A stretch of 64,000 nt of DNA from Legionella rubrilucens (GTDB lineage Bacteria; Pseudomonadota; Gammaproteobacteria; Legionellales; Legionellaceae): NCBI RefSeq assembly GCF_001468125.1, contig NZ_LNYT01000007.1:49125-113124 (forward strand), read 5' to 3'. This document shows, piece by piece, positions 7,743-18,152 of this stretch. The position numbers and the translations under genes are program-made. Within the stretch, counting starts at the first letter, position 1. Each line of letters starts with the position of its first letter. The notes beneath the pieces are model-generated. The model did not search any database. It saw only the letters and a list, made by a program, of their open reading frames with translations, and was not told the origin of the DNA.

Positions 7743-9956
7743 ATGAAGCAAGACCCTCATCAAAAACAGATACATTCTGGTGAAGAGCATACTGGTTGTC
7801 ATCAAGAACATAAGGCACACAAGCCTCAGCAGGATTCCTCCAAAACGGAAGGTCTAATCGTTTATACGTGTCCTATGCATCCAGAAATTCGCCAATCTGC
7901 CCCTGGTCATTGCCCCCTTTGTGGTATGGCATTAGAACCCGAAACAATAACAGCAGAAGCGGCGAGCCCTGAGTATCTTGATATGAGACGTCGATTTTGG
8001 GTTGCATTGATTTTGACTGGTCCTGTCGTGATCTTGGAGATGGGTGGACATGGGTTGAAGCATTTTATTTCTGGCGATGTGTCCAGTTGGATGCAATTGC
8101 TGCTTGCAACACCCGTGGTGTTATGGGGCGGTTGGCCATTTTTTAAGCGCGGTTGGCACTCTCTAAAAACACGTCAATTAAACATGTTTACCTTGATTGC
8201 TATGGGTATTAGTGTGGCGTGGATTTACAGTGTTGTGGCTGTTCTTTGGCCAGGTGTATTTCCCCATGCGTTTCGAAATCAAGAAGGGGTGGTTGCTGTT
8301 TATTTTGAAGCGGCAGCAGTGATTACGACTTTAGTCTTATTAGGACAAGTGCTGGAACTCAAAGCACGAGAGCAAACGGGTAGTGCCATCCGTGCTTTGT
8401 TGAAATTGGCTCCTGAACGTGCTCATCGTATTAAAGAGGATGGCAGTGAAGAAGAAGTATCGCTTGACAAGGTTCATGTTGGGGATACATTGCGTGTTCG
8501 TCCTGGTGAAAAAATACCCGTGGACGGTGAAGTATTGGAAGGGCGCAGTTTTGTCGATGAGTCTATGGTGACAGGCGAACCCATTCCGGTTACTAAAGAA
8601 GCAGGGGCCAAAGTCATTGGAGCCACTATAAACCAGAGGGGTAGTTTTGTGATGAGCGCGTTGCATGTGGGCAGTGATACCATGCTTGCTCGTATTGTCC
8701 AAATGGTGAGTGTTGCCCAAAGAAGCCGTGCTCCTATTCAGCGATTAGCAGATACCGTTTCTGGATGGTTTGTTCCTGCAGTGATTTTGGTTGCCGTAGT
8801 GTCTTTTATTCTATGGGCTGTTCTAGGTCCACAACCGTCATTGAGTTATGGTTTAATTGCCGCCGTATCCGTACTTATTATTGCTTGTCCTTGTGCTCTT
8901 GGTTTGGCAACACCCATGTCCATCATGGTAGGGGTTGGAAAAGGAGCCCAAAATGGAGTTTTAATTAAAAATGCCGAAAGCTTGGAGCGCATGGAACAGG
9001 TCAATACCTTAGTGGTTGATAAAACGGGTACCCTAACGGAGGGGCGTCCTAAATTGACTCGCATTGTGACTGATGATGCGTTTGATGAAGCGCTTATTTT
9101 AGGGTTTGCAGCTACTCTTGAGCACCAAAGCGAGCATCCTCTTGCCAATGCCATTGTAACGGCTGCGAAAGAAAAACAGTTGTCCTTGGGCTCAGTTGAA
9201 GATTTTGAAGCACCTACTGGAAAGGGAGTAATAGGAAAGGTCAATGGTCATCGTATTGCCATTGGTAACGTGAAATTAATGCAGGAGCATGGAAGTGACA
9301 ATGCTTCTCTTCTTGAACAAGCGGATGTACTTCGTAGCAAGGGTGCATCAGTCATGTTCATGGCAGTGGATGGTAAAATGGTCGCTCTTTTGGTGGTGGA
9401 AGATCCCATTAAGTCGACTACTCCTGAAACACTACGCGAGTTGCAACAACGCGGTATCGAAATTGTTATGCTCACCGGAGATAGCAAGAAAACTGCTGAA
9501 GCGGTAGCGAGTACCTTAGGCATTAAAAAGGTAGTGGCTGAAATCATGCCTGAAGACAAAAGCCGCATCGTGGGTGAATTAAAAGACAAAGGCCTTACTG
9601 TTGCCATGGCAGGAGATGGCGTGAATGATGCCCCGGCGTTGGCAAAAGCAGACATTGGTATTGCCATGGGAACGGGTACTGATGTGGCAATCGAAAGTGC
9701 TGGTATTACCTTGTTGCATGGGGATTTGCGTGGTATCGCTAAAGCGCGTCGTTTGTCAGAACATACCATGAGCAACATCCGTCAAAATCTGTTCTTCGCC
9801 TTTATTTATAATGTACTGGGTGTGCCCTTGGCGGCTGGAGTCTTGTACCCACTCACTGGCTTACTCTTAAGTCCTATTATTGCAGCAGCAGCGATGGCAC
9901 TGTCTTCTGTTTCCGTCATTGTTAATGCGCTTAAGTTGCGACGGATAACACTATGA
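7743..9956 (+). CDS. copA: Copper-translocating P1B-type ATPase
   Basis: A 737-residue heavy-metal ATPase that would export cytoplasmic Cu(I) at the expense of ATP. It begins with a His-rich tail and, in place of a classical CxxC domain, a YHS-like heavy-metal-binding segment ([19 protein letters not shown], about residues 41-66). The actuator loop MVTGEP, the ion-binding CPC at residues 382-384, the phosphorylated Asp in DKTGTLTEG (residue 426), SEHPLA and [10 protein letters not shown] are all present, so it looks active. AAAGAGGTGACCG precedes the ATG. The CPC plus the [12 protein letters not shown] last helix fits copper specificity. It stands upstream of a diguanylate cyclase and the RND operon. 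Confidence 0.93.
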   Translation: MKQDPHQKQIHSGEEHTGCHQEHKAHKPQQDSSKTEGLIVYTCPMHPEIRQSAPGHCPLCGMALEPETITAEAASPEYLDMRRRFWVALILTGPVVILEMGGHGLKHFISGDVSSWMQLLLATPVVLWGGWPFFKRGWHSLKTRQLNMFTLIAMGISVAWIYSVVAVLWPGVFPHAFRNQEGVVAVYFEAAAVITTLVLLGQVLELKAREQTGSAIRALLKLAPERAHRIKEDGSEEEVSLDKVHVGDTLRVRPGEKIPVDGEVLEGRSFVDESMVTGEPIPVTKEAGAKVIGATINQRGSFVMSALHVGSDTMLARIVQMVSVAQRSRAPIQRLADTVSGWFVPAVILVAVVSFILWAVLGPQPSLSYGLIAAVSVLIIACPCALGLATPMSIMVGVGKGAQNGVLIKNAESLERMEQVNTLVVDKTGTLTEGRPKLTRIVTDDAFDEALILGFAATLEHQSEHPLANAIVTAAKEKQLSLGSVEDFEAPTGKGVIGKVNGHRIAIGNVKLMQEHGSDNASLLEQADVLRSKGASVMFMAVDGKMVALLVVEDPIKSTTPETLRELQQRGIEIVMLTGDSKKTAEAVASTLGIKKVVAEIMPEDKSRIVGELKDKGLTVAMAGDGVNDAPALAKADIGIAMGTGTDVAIESAGITLLHGDLRGIAKARRLSEHTMSNIRQNLFFAFIYNVLGVPLAAGVLYPLTGLLLSPIIAAAAMALSSVSVIVNALKLRRITL

Positions 9957-10046
9957 AAAAAGATGAAAAAAAATTGTTGCGCATAGAAAAAAAACAAAAT
10001 CGATCTATACTGATAAGAAGCAGTCAGTTGTTTTTAAGGCAAAATC

Positions 10047-10928
10047 ATGGTGTTCCCAGTGGTTATGATCGTGGTTGGTATTGTCTTTCTCATCAGTGGT
10101 GCCTATTTAATTAAACGCGTATTGCAACAAACGAACCATTATCGTGGGCAGTGGCTTGCTTATCTTGCTTTTATTGGCGCTTTTATTCTAAGTTATTCGG
10201 CCAGTATTTTTTACGGTCTCTTGGTTGATCCCCACTGCCTTAATTATTTTTATGGCAGTGTGTTTTTATTAGGGGCCACCTATGTTTATTTGTCTTGTCG
10301 CCTTATGACGAAGACCATTCAAAAGATGGAAGTGATGGATGATTTTAAAAACCGCTATGAAACATTAAGGCATCATACCAAATACGATTCGTTGACTGGT
10401 TGCCATAACAGAGAGACTCTTTTTGATATTTTGAACACACGGTTTCAACACATTAAGAGCAATGATGGATGGGTTATTGTCCTTTTTATTGATATGGATA
10501 AATTTAAGGCGGTTAACGATCGTTATGGCCATGATGTGGGAGATAACACGTTGACCGCATTTGGACAACTCTTAAGGCAGCGATTGCGAAAGGATGATGT
10601 AGTGGCTCGATATGGCGGGGATGAGTTTATTGCCGTGATGGAACACATCTCCGTGGATGAGGCGAAAAAGATTGCTGAGAATCTTATCACCGTGACCAAA
10701 CAATCGTTCAAAAAAGGGATTTTATCGAAGCTTAATCTAGGCTGCTCCATTGGCATTACTCAGATGAATTCTCACTCGGCTTCAGTGAATGCCGTGATTA
10801 AAGAAGCGGATTTGGCGTGTTATGCGGCCAAGCAAAGAAAAATCAATGGTTCCGTTTGCGTCTATAGTCCGATGCTTGCGACAACGAACAATACGATTGA
10901 TTTGGGTATTCATCAAGTTACCGAATAA
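10047..10928 (+). CDS. Membrane diguanylate cyclase (GGDEF)
   Basis: A 293-residue inner-membrane protein with about three N-terminal helices, a short coiled segment and a C-terminal GGDEF domain. The active-site RYGGDEF is intact and preceded by RKDD, the RxxD product-inhibition site five residues upstream, so it should make cyclic di-GMP with feedback control. The metal-binding FIDMDKFK is present. AAGG lies a few bases before ATG. Its position between a copper ATPase and a copper/metal RND operon suggests a link between metal stress and c-di-GMP signalling, but no copper sensor domain is recognised. Confidence 0.88.
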   Translation: MVFPVVMIVVGIVFLISGAYLIKRVLQQTNHYRGQWLAYLAFIGAFILSYSASIFYGLLVDPHCLNYFYGSVFLLGATYVYLSCRLMTKTIQKMEVMDDFKNRYETLRHHTKYDSLTGCHNRETLFDILNTRFQHIKSNDGWVIVLFIDMDKFKAVNDRYGHDVGDNTLTAFGQLLRQRLRKDDVVARYGGDEFIAVMEHISVDEAKKIAENLITVTKQSFKKGILSKLNLGCSIGITQMNSHSASVNAVIKEADLACYAAKQRKINGSVCVYSPMLATTNNTIDLGIHQVTE

Positions 10929-10955
10929 AAAATGAAAACGCACAAAACTGTCGTC

Positions 10956-11096
10956 TTACTGCAGCAGTGCATTAAGTTCTAATAGGTTACCTTTCTGTTT
11001 TTGCGCTACCTCATCAAATAATTCACAACTCTTGTTTAATGGCATTGGGTGGGAGATACTAAGAAATAAAATAATAAAAAGAAGGTATTGATTCAT
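10956..11096 (-). CDS. Possible 46-residue exported peptide
   Basis: On the minus strand an ATG-to-TAA frame encodes a signal-like hydrophobic start (MNQYLLFIILFLSISHP) followed by a short polar tail ending LELNALLQ. The start codon overlaps the ATG of the divergent DUF4156 gene by two bases and no ribosome site is visible, so this may be chance or the remnant of a once larger gene. It is recorded because it fills the only gene-free gap here. Confidence 0.2.
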   Translation of the reverse strand: MNQYLLFIILFLSISHPMPLNKSCELFDEVAQKQKGNLLELNALLQ

Positions 11097-11469
11097 GACC
11101 CATTTTCTAATGAAACACGCTCACCTACTTTTGGTGCCTGCACTTCTTGTTGGCTGTTCTTATAATGCCAAACTAACCCCTGAAGGAGAAAAAGTGACCC
11201 TTCTCCAATCCGGCAGGCCCTCAAAAGGCTGTACTTTTTTAGGGGAAGTCAAAGCTTATGATCGCAATGGCATGAGCCAATCGTATCAATCGCATGAGCA
11301 TTTGATTCAGGATGAGCTTAATATACTAAAAAACAAAGCGGCTCTCCTAGGTGCCAATACGGTTTTGGTGACTCAACACCAGCAAACTTATGAAGGCAAG
11401 CCCAAAAATGATTTCGTAGCGGACCATTGGATGGTCGGCCGGGCTTATCGCTGTAAGATAAGGCAATAG
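11095..11469 (+). CDS. DUF4156-type lipoprotein
   Basis: A 124-residue protein preceded by AGAAGGT. The signal segment ends LLVGCS, a lipobox with the lipid cysteine near residue 22 (a start at the in-frame ATG of 11110 is also possible). The mature domain has the DUF4156 pattern: KGCTFLGEV, then N-ILKNKAALLGANTV and a late cysteine in AYRCKI. It is presumably an outer-membrane-anchored lipoprotein of unknown function. It lies just upstream of the RND operon in the same direction and may be co-transcribed. Confidence 0.75.
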   Translation: MTHFLMKHAHLLLVPALLVGCSYNAKLTPEGEKVTLLQSGRPSKGCTFLGEVKAYDRNGMSQSYQSHEHLIQDELNILKNKAALLGANTVLVTQHQQTYEGKPKNDFVADHWMVGRAYRCKIRQ

Positions 11470-11492
11470 AGTGACTTCTTGAGCGATTGTTT

Positions 11493-12806
11493 ATGGAACA
11501 TCATCCTGCCTGGCGCTTTTTTTATGGGATAATCCTTCTGTTGTTGTATGCCTCTTTGGCCACAGCAGGGAAGGCATTGACTCTTCAAGAAATAACCCAA
11601 ATTGCTTTAGCGAACAACAAGGATTTAAAAGCGGCGCGTTATAATGTGACTATTGCCAAGGCTCGTTTGCTCCAAGCAGGCCTTTGGCCTAACCCAAGCC
11701 TTAACCTCTCCAATAACGACGATCGCTTATTTAATGATGAAGGGGAATATTCACGCAGTGCTGGTTTTAGCCAAGCATTTCCTATTTCTGGGCGTATTGC
11801 GAAACAAAAGACCGTGGCGCACTTGGATGTGTTGAAAGCCATGGCAGAAATTAGGGAAGCAGAGCGTCAATTAAGTAGCAAAGTGGCGAATGCGTTTTAT
11901 GCTGCTGTGATTACCGAGCGTCGCATGCACCAGGTGAATTACTTAGTACGGATAAACCACGAGCTGGTCGATGTTATCCACAACCGTTATCACGCGGCTG
12001 AAATTTCAAAGCTGGATGAGAATGCAGCACGCATTGAGTATCTGCGGATTGGGCAAGAAAAACATCTTTTGCATAGTTTTAGTATCAGTCAATATGCCCT
12101 ACTGAATCAATTGATGGGGCGGGAAGCCAATTCACCCTTATCGCTAAAGATGGATTTCATCGCTGAGAGAACGCTCCTGAAATTACCCTTCTTAAAAGCG
12201 TTGGCGCTTAAAAATCGCCCGGACCGCCACTCTATTGTGTTATCGATTCACCGCGCCAATGCCGATCGCCGTTTGGCCAAAGCGGAGCGTTTTGCTGATT
12301 GGACGGTAGGGCTTGGTGTGCAACAAGATAAAATTGTGGTGGAAGAAGGCCCTCCTCAACCCGCCGATCGCACTTTGGGTGTCACGCTTTCTGTGCCTCT
12401 TCCTCTTTTAAACCGTAATCAGGGGCGAATTTTAGAAGCCAGTCACACCGGGACTCAGGCCCTGCTGGCATTACGTGCTTTGAATTTAAGTATTGAGACG
12501 GAAGTAACCAGTAACTATGGGCAATTAAAAGCTCTGCAAAAGAGTCTTAAAGAAACGCAACAGGTCTCCCTTAAATTAGCGGTTGAGAACGTCAAACTGG
12601 CGCGTGATTCTTATGAGAGTGGACAAATTTCTTTTTTGAATGTATTGCAAGTACAAAAACAACAAAATGATTTGCAAACGACCTATCTCAATACTTTAGA
12701 AAAGTATTTGCAAGTGTATGTGGCTTTATGTACGGCTATTGGTCCTGGTAAAACCAATGGGTTTTGCCCTTATTTAGCGTATCAAAGGAATGAGGATAGC
12801 AAATGA
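11493..12806 (+). CDS. Outer-membrane efflux protein (CusC/CzcC, TolC family)
   Basis: About 437 residues, starting at ATG 11493 (a TTG six bases earlier is possible). A signal peptide with a hydrophobic run ends around ASLATAG, then two TolC/OEP repeats with long helices (ALANNKDLKAARYNV, and later ESGQISFLNVLQVQKQQND). It forms the outer-membrane exit duct of a tripartite heavy-metal pump. The stop overlaps the next gene's ATG as ATGA, giving one operon outer channel, adaptor, permease. Confidence 0.88.
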   Translation: MEHHPAWRFFYGIILLLLYASLATAGKALTLQEITQIALANNKDLKAARYNVTIAKARLLQAGLWPNPSLNLSNNDDRLFNDEGEYSRSAGFSQAFPISGRIAKQKTVAHLDVLKAMAEIREAERQLSSKVANAFYAAVITERRMHQVNYLVRINHELVDVIHNRYHAAEISKLDENAARIEYLRIGQEKHLLHSFSISQYALLNQLMGREANSPLSLKMDFIAERTLLKLPFLKALALKNRPDRHSIVLSIHRANADRRLAKAERFADWTVGLGVQQDKIVVEEGPPQPADRTLGVTLSVPLPLLNRNQGRILEASHTGTQALLALRALNLSIETEVTSNYGQLKALQKSLKETQQVSLKLAVENVKLARDSYESGQISFLNVLQVQKQQNDLQTTYLNTLEKYLQVYVALCTAIGPGKTNGFCPYLAYQRNEDSK

Positions 12807-13771
12807 TGGTGCGGCAGCGAATGAGAAGGATGGCATTAATTAGTCTGTTTCTTAGTCTACTCGTTCCTATTCAAGGGTGCTTTGCCCATGGAGAAGAAAT
12901 TGAAGTGAGCGAGGGAGGAGCCAAAGGCCCAGTTCATTTAACACCAGCACAAACTAAAATGCTGGACATCAAGGTGGTGGAAGCAACCAATCGTCCTATG
13001 GCGCAATTGCTGGGTTTGAATGGCCAAGTTCAATTGTTACCTGATGCGCAAGCGGATGTCAGCATTCGGATTAGTGGGAGTGTGACCGCCATTGATGTGA
13101 ATTTAGGGGATAGCGTCAAGGCAGGACAACGCTTAGCCACAGTGCAATCAAGATTAGTGGGTAATCCCCCGCCGAGTGTTGCGGTCACGGCCCCAATTGC
13201 AGGCATCATTGATGCGCGTAACATTAATTTAGGCCAAGCCGTTGAGCCGAACACCGTTCTTTTTCACATCAGCAATCGCGATAAATTATTAGTCATAGCC
13301 CAAGTGTATGAAGAAGATTTAGGTAACGTTAAAGTAGGGCAAGAAGTGAATATTCATGCCTTAAGTTACCCCAAGAAGGTATTTGCAGGACAAGTGACTT
13401 TAATTGAGCCCAATCTCGACGCATTAACTCGTACCGTCAATGTGAGAATTACTTTGGACAATGAGGATGGGCTCCTTAAGCCCGGGATGTTTGTACGCGC
13501 CAATGTGATTTTAGCGCGTAATGAGGCAGCGCTTACCGTACCCAATGCGGCCGTGTTGCAGGCGGATGGCGAGCAATTTATTTTTGTGCAAAATGGGGAT
13601 ATTTATGATCGCGTCGCTGTTAAAGTAGGTGCTGTGGATGATGACTACACCGAAATTACAGACGGCCTAGTCCCTGGCGACCTCGTTGTCACTCAAGGCA
13701 ATCGCGAGATTTATACTCTGTGGCTCAGTGGAGGCAGTAAGCCGAAATCAGGCCAAGAGGAGTCTCATTAA
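12803..13771 (+). CDS. RND efflux periplasmic adaptor (CusB/CzcB, HlyD family)
   Basis: A 322-residue membrane-fusion protein. The N-terminus has a hydrophobic segment ending in IQGC, a possible lipobox, followed by a His/Glu-rich mature start (HGEEIEV). The lipoyl/barrel-sandwich halves (VNLGDSVKAGQRLATVQS and APIAGIIDARNINLGQAV) and the beta-barrel and membrane-proximal regions follow. It links the inner permease with the outer-membrane channel. GAGG lies upstream of the start, which overlaps the previous stop. The substrate is taken as a heavy metal from the permease family and the island context. Confidence 0.88.
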   Translation: MMVRQRMRRMALISLFLSLLVPIQGCFAHGEEIEVSEGGAKGPVHLTPAQTKMLDIKVVEATNRPMAQLLGLNGQVQLLPDAQADVSIRISGSVTAIDVNLGDSVKAGQRLATVQSRLVGNPPPSVAVTAPIAGIIDARNINLGQAVEPNTVLFHISNRDKLLVIAQVYEEDLGNVKVGQEVNIHALSYPKKVFAGQVTLIEPNLDALTRTVNVRITLDNEDGLLKPGMFVRANVILARNEAALTVPNAAVLQADGEQFIFVQNGDIYDRVAVKVGAVDDDYTEITDGLVPGDLVVTQGNREIYTLWLSGGSKPKSGQEESH

Positions 13772-16700
13772 ATGTTTACTCACCTCATCGCCTGGTCTTT
13801 ACATAATCGCCCTTTGATTTTGGCGTTAACGATTATTTTTTGCTTGCTGGGTGGTTATACCCTAAAACAAATGCCGGTGGATGTGTTTCCTGAATTTGCA
13901 CCACCCCAAGTGGTGGTACAAACCCAAGCGCCTGGCATGGCGACCCAAGATGTGGAAACCTTAATTACCTATCCTTTGGAAAGTGCGATTAATGGCACGC
14001 CAGGCGTTGTCAGTGTGCGCTCTAAAACGTCCGTGGGGCTTTCCACCATTACGGTGGTGTTTGACGACCAGAGCGACATTTATCGTAATCGCCAGTTGGT
14101 GAATGAACGCATTCAACAAGTAGTGAATCGCCTTCCTCCTGGTGTTGAGTCACCCATCATGTTACCGGTTACGTCGGCTGTGGGGTGGCTCGTGAAATAT
14201 GCGTTGATGAGTCGCACGGCAAGCCCTGAAACGCTGCGCACCATTTCGGATTGGACGATTCGTCCCCGGATTTTAGCATTAGGTGGTGTGGCTTCTGTGG
14301 TATCCCTTGGTGGGGAAGTCAAGCAATACCAGGTACGCCTCATTCCTGAGCGCATGTTAGCCTACCGAATTACAGTGGAAGATGTGCGACAAGCACTGAC
14401 TTCTGCGAATCAAAATGTGCCTGGTGCTTTTGTCCATCAGGCAGGAACCGAGTTCGTAGTGAGTACTGTTGGACGGATTAAGACACTGGATGACATCAAA
14501 AAAACACTGATTGTGGTTCGTAATGGCGTGCCTATTACCATTAATAATGTGGCAAACGTTGCTTTTGGCGGTGAAATTAAGCGGGGTGATGCGTCTTATA
14601 ATGCAGAACATGCGGTGATTGGGACTATTTCTAAAGCCTATGGAGCCGATACGGTCACGACCACAGAGAACGTCGAAAAAGCACTTTTTGAAATTAAAAA
14701 GTCCTTACCTCACGATGTGACCTTAAGGACTAATGTCTTTCGCCAAGCCAATTTTATTGAATCCGCCATTCACAATTTAACTCGCGCACTTCTTGAAGGC
14801 GCTGTGATTGTTATCGCCATTCTTTTTGTGTTTTTGATGAACTGGCGTGCTTCATTGATTACCTTTTTGTCCATGCCGGTTTCGTTCGTGGTCGGTATTT
14901 TAGTTCTTCATTATTTTGGTATTGGTATTAATTCCATGACTTTAGGCGGTATGGCGATTGCCATTGGTGAGGTGGTCGATGACGGCATCATTACCGTTGA
15001 AAACGTCGTGCATCGTTTACGCATTAATCGTCAGGAAGCCCATCCTTTACCCACCATGCAAGTGGTTTTTGATGCGGTTTTGGAAATTCGAAGTTCCGTG
15101 GTTTATGCCACAATCATCATTAGTCTGGTCTTTTTACCTATTTTCTTTTTGTCAGGTATTGCCAAGAACATTTTTAGTCCTTTAGCGATTGCTTATATTG
15201 CCTCGGTATTAGGTTCTCTAGTGGTCTCCATCACCATGGTACCCGCCTTATGCTATCTGTTGTTAGTACGTCGTCAAGAAAAACAACACGATGCCGAAGT
15301 GAGCTTGCATGCTTTGTCGCAAAAGGAACGGCATTATGCGGTAGAACAGGAAAGTAACCATGAGGCAGAGCGCGAAACTCGCTTTGTCCTGTGGCTTAAG
15401 AAACATTTTTTAACGGCACTTCAATGGTCTATCTCACACTGCAAAACGGTTCTTGCGTTTGCTTTATCGGCTTTTGTCTTTGCCCTGGCCTTACTTCCTT
15501 TTTTTGGTACTTCCTTTTTACCGGAGTTTCATGAGGGCAACTTTATTGTCGTGATGAGTACCTTGCCGGGAACCTCACTGGATGAATCCATGCGTTTAGG
15601 ACAACAAGTGCAAAAAGCATTACTTCGCTATCCGCAAGTGATTTCTATTGCACAGCGGGCAGGTCGCAGTGAATTGGATGAAGACGCCCTGCCCCCCAAC
15701 ATCAGTGAATTTGATGTGCGTCTTAACTTTGATAAAGACAAGTCCATGAGGCCTGATGAATTGCTGCGTCGAATTCGATCCGATTTGGCCAATATTCCAG
15801 GTGCTGTGTTTAATGTGGGACAGTTTATTGCTCATCGTATGGATGAAGTGCTTTCTGGGGTAAGAGCTCAAGTGGCCGTTAAGATTTTTGGGGATAATTT
15901 ATCCACCCTCAATGAATTAGGGCAATCGATGGAGGCTTTGTTACAATCAGTACCCGGGGTGGTGGATGTGAATAAGGAGCAGCAGATTAAAGTACCCCAA
16001 TTGGTGATTCAACTTGATCGTGAAAAAGCCGCGCGCTATGGGGTCAATGTGGGACAGATTTCGGAAGACATACAGGTGCTTTTGAATGGAGTGAGTGTCT
16101 CCAGTGTTTTAGAGGGGCAACGCACGTTTGATTTGTATCTGCGCATGGATAAACCAGGACGTGACAGCGTCAAGGACATTCAAAACATGTTGATCGATGC
16201 TCATGGCATAGGAGAAGACAGCAATGCACAAATCCCATTGCGAGCTGTGGCAGAGATTGCATTGGAACCGCAACCTTTTGCCATTAATCGTGAGAACGTG
16301 CAGCGGTTGTTAGTGATTTCTTTCAATGTGCAGGGACGCGATTTAGGCAGCGTGATTGCCGAAGTGCAACACGAAGTACAGGAAAAAATCAAACTCCCTA
16401 CCGGTTATTTTATTCAATACGGCGGCCAATTTGAAAGTCAGCAACAAGCCTCTCGAGTGATTTTGGTCTTTGGTGGCTTGGTGATTTTTATTATGTTGAT
16501 TTTGCTGCATAAAGCCTTTGGCACGTTTAGAGAAGCGTTATTGGTGATGTTTAATTTGCCTCTGGCACTCATTGGCGGGGTCATTTCTCTGTTTGTGGTA
16601 AGTGGTGAGATGAGTGTAGCGGCCATGATTGGGTTTATTACGCTGTTTGGAATTGCTGCGAGAAATGGAATCATCTTAGTGAGTCATTACAACCAACTGC

Positions 16701-16987
16701 GATTGCAGGGAAAAACTCGGGAACAAGTGGTTATTAATGGCACTATGGATCGCTTGGTGCCGGTATTAATGACTGCTGCCACAGCGGCCCTGGGCTTAAT
16801 TCCCTTGTTGTGGGGTTCGCCTGCAGGTAAGGAATTGGAGCGCCCGTTGGCACAGGTGCTTTTGGGTGGATTATTGACTTCTACGGTACTCAATATGTTA
16901 GTGGTACCTACAGTCTATAATGCCATGGAAGCATGGCGAGAAAAGCGAAGACAAAAGGATAAAACAGAGCAAGGAGAAAAAAAATGA
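13772..16987 (+). CDS. Heavy-metal RND efflux permease (CusA/CzcA-like)
   Basis: A 1071-residue inner-membrane proton-driven pump that starts right after the adaptor's TAA. It has the two large periplasmic loops and twelve-helix RND plan, with an N-terminal LKQMPVDVFPEFAPPQVVVQ stretch diagnostic of the HME family. Helix 4 carries GEVVDDGIITVENV, whose acidic residues relay protons. Metal type (Cu/Ag versus Zn/Co) cannot be fixed by eye. A hydrophilic insert at about residues 505-545 follows helix 6. The stop overlaps the next ATG. Together with its two partners it would clear metal from the periplasm and cytoplasm. Confidence 0.9.
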   Translation: MFTHLIAWSLHNRPLILALTIIFCLLGGYTLKQMPVDVFPEFAPPQVVVQTQAPGMATQDVETLITYPLESAINGTPGVVSVRSKTSVGLSTITVVFDDQSDIYRNRQLVNERIQQVVNRLPPGVESPIMLPVTSAVGWLVKYALMSRTASPETLRTISDWTIRPRILALGGVASVVSLGGEVKQYQVRLIPERMLAYRITVEDVRQALTSANQNVPGAFVHQAGTEFVVSTVGRIKTLDDIKKTLIVVRNGVPITINNVANVAFGGEIKRGDASYNAEHAVIGTISKAYGADTVTTTENVEKALFEIKKSLPHDVTLRTNVFRQANFIESAIHNLTRALLEGAVIVIAILFVFLMNWRASLITFLSMPVSFVVGILVLHYFGIGINSMTLGGMAIAIGEVVDDGIITVENVVHRLRINRQEAHPLPTMQVVFDAVLEIRSSVVYATIIISLVFLPIFFLSGIAKNIFSPLAIAYIASVLGSLVVSITMVPALCYLLLVRRQEKQHDAEVSLHALSQKERHYAVEQESNHEAERETRFVLWLKKHFLTALQWSISHCKTVLAFALSAFVFALALLPFFGTSFLPEFHEGNFIVVMSTLPGTSLDESMRLGQQVQKALLRYPQVISIAQRAGRSELDEDALPPNISEFDVRLNFDKDKSMRPDELLRRIRSDLANIPGAVFNVGQFIAHRMDEVLSGVRAQVAVKIFGDNLSTLNELGQSMEALLQSVPGVVDVNKEQQIKVPQLVIQLDREKAARYGVNVGQISEDIQVLLNGVSVSSVLEGQRTFDLYLRMDKPGRDSVKDIQNMLIDAHGIGEDSNAQIPLRAVAEIALEPQPFAINRENVQRLLVISFNVQGRDLGSVIAEVQHEVQEKIKLPTGYFIQYGGQFESQQQASRVILVFGGLVIFIMLILLHKAFGTFREALLVMFNLPLALIGGVISLFVVSGEMSVAAMIGFITLFGIAARNGIILVSHYNQLRLQGKTREQVVINGTMDRLVPVLMTAATAALGLIPLLWGSPAGKELERPLAQVLLGGLLTSTVLNMLVVPTVYNAMEAWREKRRQKDKTEQGEKK

Positions 16988-17436
16988 AACACACGACTTT
17001 GAAACAACAAAGCCATTTTTGGTTGGGGCTTATCGCCAGTGTTTTGCTGGTGTTTGGGTATTCTCAAGCAATGGCTGATTCTACTGAAGAGCCAACGAAA
17101 TCCATTCCCAAAACGATTCCAGCCCTTTGGGAGGCAATAGATAAGCATGCGGCATCGATGAATCAAGTGCTCCGTGGTGATGATTTAACGTCCATACACC
17201 AACATGCGTTTGCCATTCGTGATTTAGTCAATGCATTACCTGCGTTAAGCACGAATTTGTCAGCAGAACAGAAAAAAACACTGCAGCAAAATCTAAGCTA
17301 CGTCAGTCAATTGGCCACTCGTCTTGATAAATCAGGCGATGCCAATGATAAAAAAGGGACTGAAGTCAACTGGCAAAAATTACAAAAAGTGTTGACGCAG
17401 CTGCGTGCTTTGTATCCTTCAGATGCCCCTAATTAA
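16984..17436 (+). CDS. Exported helical protein of the RND operon
   Basis: A 150-residue protein whose ATG overlaps the permease stop (ATGA) and follows AAGGAG. It has a signal peptide ending around QAMAD and a mature, probably all-helical domain rich in Gln, Leu and Lys with the pattern HAFAIRDLVNALPAL. No catalytic motif is recognised. Similar small periplasmic proteins often close heavy-metal RND operons, so an accessory or chaperone role is likely but unproven. Confidence 0.7.
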   Translation: MKHTTLKQQSHFWLGLIASVLLVFGYSQAMADSTEEPTKSIPKTIPALWEAIDKHAASMNQVLRGDDLTSIHQHAFAIRDLVNALPALSTNLSAEQKKTLQQNLSYVSQLATRLDKSGDANDKKGTEVNWQKLQKVLTQLRALYPSDAPN

Positions 17437-17603
17437 TCAAGGAATGAGTCATGGTGTAGGGTGTTATTTGTGGTTTATTGTCGATTACTGTCGCCTTAAG
17501 TAAGGAGGCTGCAGACGTAAATATCAGAGGCACTGACATCATGACGTACAAAGCGACTAGTGGATTTTCAGCTCTTATTTGAGCAAGGTCAGATTTTTAT
17601 GCA

Positions 17604-17915
17604 TTAATTAGGTTTTAAATCCAAGGTGATGACTTCGTCTGCTTTCCCGCTTTTGGGAACGATAGTCACCGTGCCTTTTGTAAAAGAGCCAATCGAGTAG
17701 CTTTCTTCTTCTAAGGTCACGGGGTTTCCTTTTTGATCCCGTGCCGAGGATAAATCCGCAACTTGGGCTAACTCTTCACGAGTAATCGAGGAGCCGCGAT
17801 ACATGTGTTTCGTTTGGTTTGTAGTGTCTGTGGCTTCAGTGGTTCCATAACCCATGGTGACAAAGGATATGGCGAGCATGGTTAATAAATACAATAGAAA
17901 ATTTATCTTATTCAT
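17604..17915 (-). CDS. Exported protein of unknown function
   Basis: I use the ATG at 17915 (AAGAAGAA upstream) rather than one eleven codons earlier, giving 103 residues. A signal peptide ends before the TTEATDTTNQ region. The mature part is polar and ends with a beta-rich stretch (SIGSFTKGTVTIVPKSGKA). It is convergent with the RND operon. I do not recognise the family. Confidence 0.55.
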   Translation of the reverse strand: MNKINFLLYLLTMLAISFVTMGYGTTEATDTTNQTKHMYRGSSITREELAQVADLSSARDQKGNPVTLEEESYSIGSFTKGTVTIVPKSGKADEVITLDLKPN

Positions 17916-18152
17916 GAGATTCTTCTTTATCAAATGATTGAGTACCATAATAGATTATCTACTGCCCAACAACAAACGGTTAAGACTTGATTTTTGTATT
18001 AGTTAATTCCCTTTAATTACTTCCTTGAGCAGTCGTTGTCTCCAAGGTATCTTGATAATATCGGTCATCCGATGGAGAAAACATTTTTTGTAAAAATCTT
18101 ATTCCTAGTCCACAATAGATAAGATGTGGATGATTCAGGATGGTGGTGACAC

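Noticed and set aside
9953-10111. 52-codon Lys-rich frame overlapping the copper ATPase stop
   Set aside because: It runs into the diguanylate cyclase in another frame and has no protein-like composition.
17450-17510. 19-codon frame after the RND operon
   Set aside because: Too short, with no signal or conservation evidence.
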